Positions 4,886 through 5,475 of a stretch of 5,475 nucleotides of DNA are shown piece after piece. Source of the DNA: an uncultured Collinsella sp. (lineage in GTDB: Bacteria; Actinomycetota; Coriobacteriia; Coriobacteriales; Coriobacteriaceae). The notes beneath the pieces were generated by a model, which worked only from the letters and a program-made list of their open reading frames with translations, had not been told where the DNA came from and did not search any database. Within the stretch, counting starts at the first letter, position 1. Each line of letters starts with the position of its first letter. The stretch is taken from positions 1 to 5,475 of the forward strand of contig CABSMB010000111.1 of assembly GCA_902478705.1 (NCBI GenBank), given 5' to 3'. The position numbers were made by a program, and so were the translations under genes.

Positions 4886-5475
4886 GTGATCGATTCGGAA
4901 CAGCTTAAGCAACATGTGGTCAAGGCCGTGGAGGAGATTCGCGCCACCAATCCGATGGCCGGCTCCATCACCAACACGGTGACGATCGACTTTGTCGCCA
5001 ACGCGCAGCTCGCCGTGGGCGGTTCGGCCGCCATGGTCTACCTGCCCGACGAGGGCGAGGCGCTCGTTGCCGGCGGCGGCGCCATCTACCTCAACATGGG
5101 CACGCTCTTCCCCATCTACGAGCAGACGATTCCCCGCGCAGCCAAGGCGGCACACGACGCCGACAAGCCCTGGGTGCTCGACCCGGTGGGTCTGGGCATC
5201 GGCAGCTTGCGCACCCAGCTGGTAAACGAGCTCAAGCAGTACAAGCCCGCCATCGTGCGCGGCAACGCTTCCGAGATCATCGCGCTCGCCGGCCTGTGGG
5301 GCCTTGAGGGTGAGGCCGCAGACCTGAGCCGTGTACGCGGTGTCGACACCACCGATACGGTTGACGCTGCCCGCGACGCCGCCGTGGCACTCGCCCGCTA
5401 CACCGGCGGCGCCGTGGTGGTCTCGGGCGAGGTCGACCTGATCACCGACGGCTCGACCGTGGCCAAGTCCCACGG
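4886..5475 (+). CDS. thiM: Hydroxyethylthiazole kinase ThiM (partial, 3' end outside window)
   Basis: Thiamine salvage enzyme that phosphorylates 4-methyl-5-(2-hydroxyethyl)thiazole with ATP, feeding ThiE. The first 196 codons of an expected 260-275 are present. Seen: ITNTVTIDFVANAQLAVGG (28-46), YLNMGTL (68-74), LDPVGLGIGSLR (98-109), IVRGNASEI (123-131) and VVVSGEVDLITDG (177-189). The catalytic TGTGC-type motif near the C-terminus would lie beyond the right edge. The start is GTG at 4886, 8 nt after a strong AAGGAGG (4871-4877). The ATG at 4879 is out of frame and stops after nine codons. The gene is the target of the TPP riboswitch and terminator directly upstream. Partner genes such as thiE and thiD are expected downstream but not visible. 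Small departures from typical ThiM are SITN where many have HCITN or HNITN, and GGSAAM where most have GASPxM. Confidence 0.95.
   Translation, partial: MIDSEQLKQHVVKAVEEIRATNPMAGSITNTVTIDFVANAQLAVGGSAAMVYLPDEGEALVAGGGAIYLNMGTLFPIYEQTIPRAAKAAHDADKPWVLDPVGLGIGSLRTQLVNELKQYKPAIVRGNASEIIALAGLWGLEGEAADLSRVRGVDTTDTVDAARDAAVALARYTGGAVVVSGEVDLITDGSTVAKSH

Noticed and set aside
4844..5473. 209-codon open frame on the minus strand
   Set aside because: It is antisense to thiM, which carries the family motifs, a ribosome site and a riboswitch; the frame also reads into the terminator.

Overview
The window looks like ordinary chromosomal DNA from a moderately GC-rich, Gram-positive-type anaerobe. The best guess is a coriobacterium such as Collinsella (Actinomycetota, Coriobacteriia). 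That guess rests on three things: GC-rich codon choice in all genes, a methionine regulator and operator of the type known from streptococci, and an intergenic palindrome of a kind I associate with Collinsella genomes. It is inference; no rRNA or marker gene is present.

Layout: four genes lie on the minus strand and one partial gene on the plus strand. In minus-strand transcription order (right to left) they are a Cof-type HAD phosphatase (4562 to 3654), a LysR-family regulator of the MetR/MtaR type (3643 to 2747), a short MetE-like methionine synthase family protein (2591 to 1458), and a UraA-type NCS2 uracil permease (1335 to 1). The HAD and LysR genes are only 10 nt apart, and the HAD stop codon overlaps the LysR Shine-Dalgarno, so they are probably one transcript. 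The LysR and MetE-like genes are separated by 155 bp. That gap holds a 23-bp operator-like palindrome with the TATAG-N7-CTATA layout of the streptococcal MET-box, placed about 66 bp upstream of a predicted start of transcription. This suggests that the LysR protein activates the methionine gene next to it.

The 323-bp divergent region (4563-4885) is the densest part. It contains a perfect 35-bp inverted repeat with a 30-bp spacer, each arm itself palindromic, then a complete TPP riboswitch, a strong intrinsic terminator, and the GTG-started thiM gene (hydroxyethylthiazole kinase), which runs off the right edge. Thiamine salvage here is therefore controlled by TPP-dependent transcription attenuation.

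No tRNA, rRNA, CRISPR, insertion sequence or prophage gene was seen. I found no clearly new multi-gene system. The most useful leads are the nested palindrome and the LysR/MET-box/MetE-like regulatory pair.
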